The notes beneath the pieces were generated by a model. That model did no database searches. It saw nothing but the letters and a program-made list of their open reading frames with translations, and had not been told where the DNA came from. A stretch of DNA of 8,079 nucleotides from an uncultured Lachnobacterium sp. (GTDB taxonomy: Bacteria > Bacillota > Clostridia > Lachnospirales > Lachnospiraceae), in NCBI GenBank assembly GCA_945971355.1, contig CAMFPD010000090.1, positions 1 through 8,079 on the forward strand, read 5' to 3'. A program made the translations under genes and the position numbers. This document shows, in pieces, positions 6,765 to 8,079 of this stretch; position 1 is the stretch's first letter, and each line of letters begins with the position of its first letter.

Positions 6765-8079
6765 ATGGAAAGAAAGAACGCATGGGAAAAGTACCCAGAG
6801 GGAGAAAAGAGAGATGAGGTATTCAAATTTGCAGAGGAATATCGCAGATTTATTTCTGATTGCAAAACTGAACGTGAATGCACCAGTGCTATATATGATG
6901 ACGCAATTAAAAATGGTTTCAAGGATTTAGATGAACTCATTGCTAATGGCGCTCAGGTAAAAGCTGGAGACAGAATCGTAGCAAACAATTATGGAAAGGG
7001 ACTTGCACTTTTTGTAGTAGGTAAGGAGGATATGGAGAAGGGAATGAATATTCTCGGTGCTCATATCGACTCACCACGTATGGATCTTAAACAGGTTCCA
7101 TTCTTTGAGGATACACAGTTTGCTATGCTGGATACACATTACTATGGTGGAATCAAGCATTATCAGTGGGTTACTATTCCACTTGCTCTTCACGGAGTTA
7201 TAGCAAAGAAGGACGGAAGTGTTGTTAACGTAAGTATCGGTGATAAGCCAACAGATCCAGTGTTTGGAGTATCAGATTTACTTATCCACCTTTCACAGGA
7301 ACAGATGGCTAAGAAAGGCTCTGCAGTAATCGAAGGAGAGAGCCTTGATCTTCTCATCGGAAGCATCCCAGGTCCAGAGAAGGATGACAAGGATGAAGCT
7401 ATCAAGGAGAGAGTAAAGGCAAATATCTTAAATATTCTTGAGAAGGAGTATGGAGTGGATGAGGAGGATTTCCTCTCAGCTGAAATCGAGGTCGTGCCAG
7501 CTGGAGATGCTCGTGATTACGGATTAGACAGAAGTATGATTATGGGATACGGACATGACGACAGAGTATGTGCTTTCCCTTCATACAAGGCATTGCTTGA
7601 AGTTAAGGAGCCAAAATTCACAAGCGTATGTCTTCTTGTGGACAAGGAGGAGATTGGTTCAGTTGGTGCCAGCGGAATGCAGTCAAAATTCTTCGAGAAT
7701 ACAGTTGCTGAGGTGATGAACCTCACAGGAAAATACACAGAACTTGCAGTGAGACGTGCTCTTAAGAATTCTAAGATGCTTTCATCTGATGTGTCAGCAG
7801 CTTTTGACCCAAATTTCCCATCAGTAATGGAGAAGAAGAATACTGCATATTTTGGAAAAGGACTTGTATTTAACAAGTATACAGGCTCAAGAGGAAAAGC
7901 AGGCTCTAATGATGCAAACGCAGAGTATATTGCAAAGCTTAGAAATATTATGGATACTAATGATATCTCATTCCAGACTGCAGAACTTGGAAAGGTAGAC
8001 CAGGGTGGAGGCGGAACAATTGCGTACATTCTTGCAAACTATGACATGAATGTAATTGACTGTGGTGTTCCAGTACTTA
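6765..8079 (+). CDS. M18-family zinc aminopeptidase, 3'-partial
   Basis: This reads as a cytoplasmic dinuclear-zinc aminopeptidase of the M18 (aspartyl aminopeptidase / aminopeptidase I) family, which trims N-terminal residues from peptides during protein turnover. There are 438 visible codons with no stop before the right edge. Family members of this type are about 460 residues, so perhaps 25-30 residues are missing. Visible metal and catalytic residues are His100 and Asp102 in GAHIDSPR, Asp265 in GHDDR (bridging position), Glu295/Glu296 in DKEEIGS and Asp342 in SSDVSAA. The final zinc-ligand His near the C-terminus should lie just beyond the window. The start at 6765 has a strong ribosome site and gives a family-like N-terminus. 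The gene is probably co-transcribed with hprK. Its codons (CTT, GGA, CGT, AAG, frequent ATC) resemble those of well-expressed genes, unlike uvrC. Preference for acidic N-terminal residues is not certain, because clostridial M18 members are often named only aminopeptidase 1. Confidence 0.93.
   Translation, partial: MERKNAWEKYPEGEKRDEVFKFAEEYRRFISDCKTERECTSAIYDDAIKNGFKDLDELIANGAQVKAGDRIVANNYGKGLALFVVGKEDMEKGMNILGAHIDSPRMDLKQVPFFEDTQFAMLDTHYYGGIKHYQWVTIPLALHGVIAKKDGSVVNVSIGDKPTDPVFGVSDLLIHLSQEQMAKKGSAVIEGESLDLLIGSIPGPEKDDKDEAIKERVKANILNILEKEYGVDEEDFLSAEIEVVPAGDARDYGLDRSMIMGYGHDDRVCAFPSYKALLEVKEPKFTSVCLLVDKEEIGSVGASGMQSKFFENTVAEVMNLTGKYTELAVRRALKNSKMLSSDVSAAFDPNFPSVMEKKNTAYFGKGLVFNKYTGSRGKAGSNDANAEYIAKLRNIMDTNDISFQTAELGKVDQGGGGTIAYILANYDMNVIDCGVPVL

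Noticed and set aside
6523..6930. 135-residue + strand open frame across the hprK/M18 junction
   Set aside because: It is out of frame with two well-supported genes on the same strand and has no recognisable domain or ribosome site.
7517..8029. 170-residue open frame on the minus strand
   Set aside because: It lies wholly antisense to the M18 aminopeptidase gene, whose motifs are intact. The product is low in complexity and matches no family I recognise; it looks like a shadow of biased codons.
1..8079. A novel defence, mobile or biosynthetic system
   Set aside because: Every long coding region belongs to a familiar housekeeping family with intact motifs. There are no integrase, transposase, toxin-antitoxin or repeat-array signals and no unexplained gap longer than about 115 bases.

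Overview
The window holds five genes, all on the + strand. They are the end of a CTP synthase gene (pyrG, about six codons short at its 5' end), the membrane AAA+ protease gene ftsH, the excinuclease subunit gene uvrC, the HPr kinase/phosphorylase gene hprK, and most of an M18-family zinc aminopeptidase gene that runs off the right edge. Gaps between genes are 6 to 114 bases. No tRNA, rRNA, mobile element, CRISPR array or phage gene is visible.

The organism is most likely a low- to mid-GC Firmicute of the Clostridia, probably Lachnospiraceae. The reasons are the presence of hprK (the Gram-positive carbon catabolite repression sensor), the uvrC-hprK adjacency, strong purine-rich Shine-Dalgarno sites, and codon preferences such as GGA, CTT, ACA and AAG. 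The genus cannot be fixed from this sequence alone.

Layout: pyrG ends at 1589 and is followed by an intrinsic terminator (1622-1655). A good sigma-A-type promoter for ftsH begins inside that terminator hairpin (-35 at 1632, -10 at 1655). ftsH (1701-3770) is followed 42 bases later by uvrC (3813-5702), with no clear terminator between them, so uvrC probably depends on ftsH read-through. A perfect 10-bp inverted repeat sits inside the first codons of uvrC. A 114-base gap with an extended -10 element precedes hprK (5817-6758). The M18 gene starts 6 bases after hprK and is almost certainly co-transcribed with it.

The products are housekeeping: CTP synthesis, membrane protein quality control, nucleotide excision repair, carbon-source signalling through HPr, and peptide turnover. 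They form no obvious common pathway. I found no evidence for a new defence, mobile or biosynthetic system. The points worth a second look are regulatory or compositional: the terminator/promoter overlap, the hairpin in the uvrC start region (which reads as a better terminator on the minus strand), and a codon-use shift inside pyrG.
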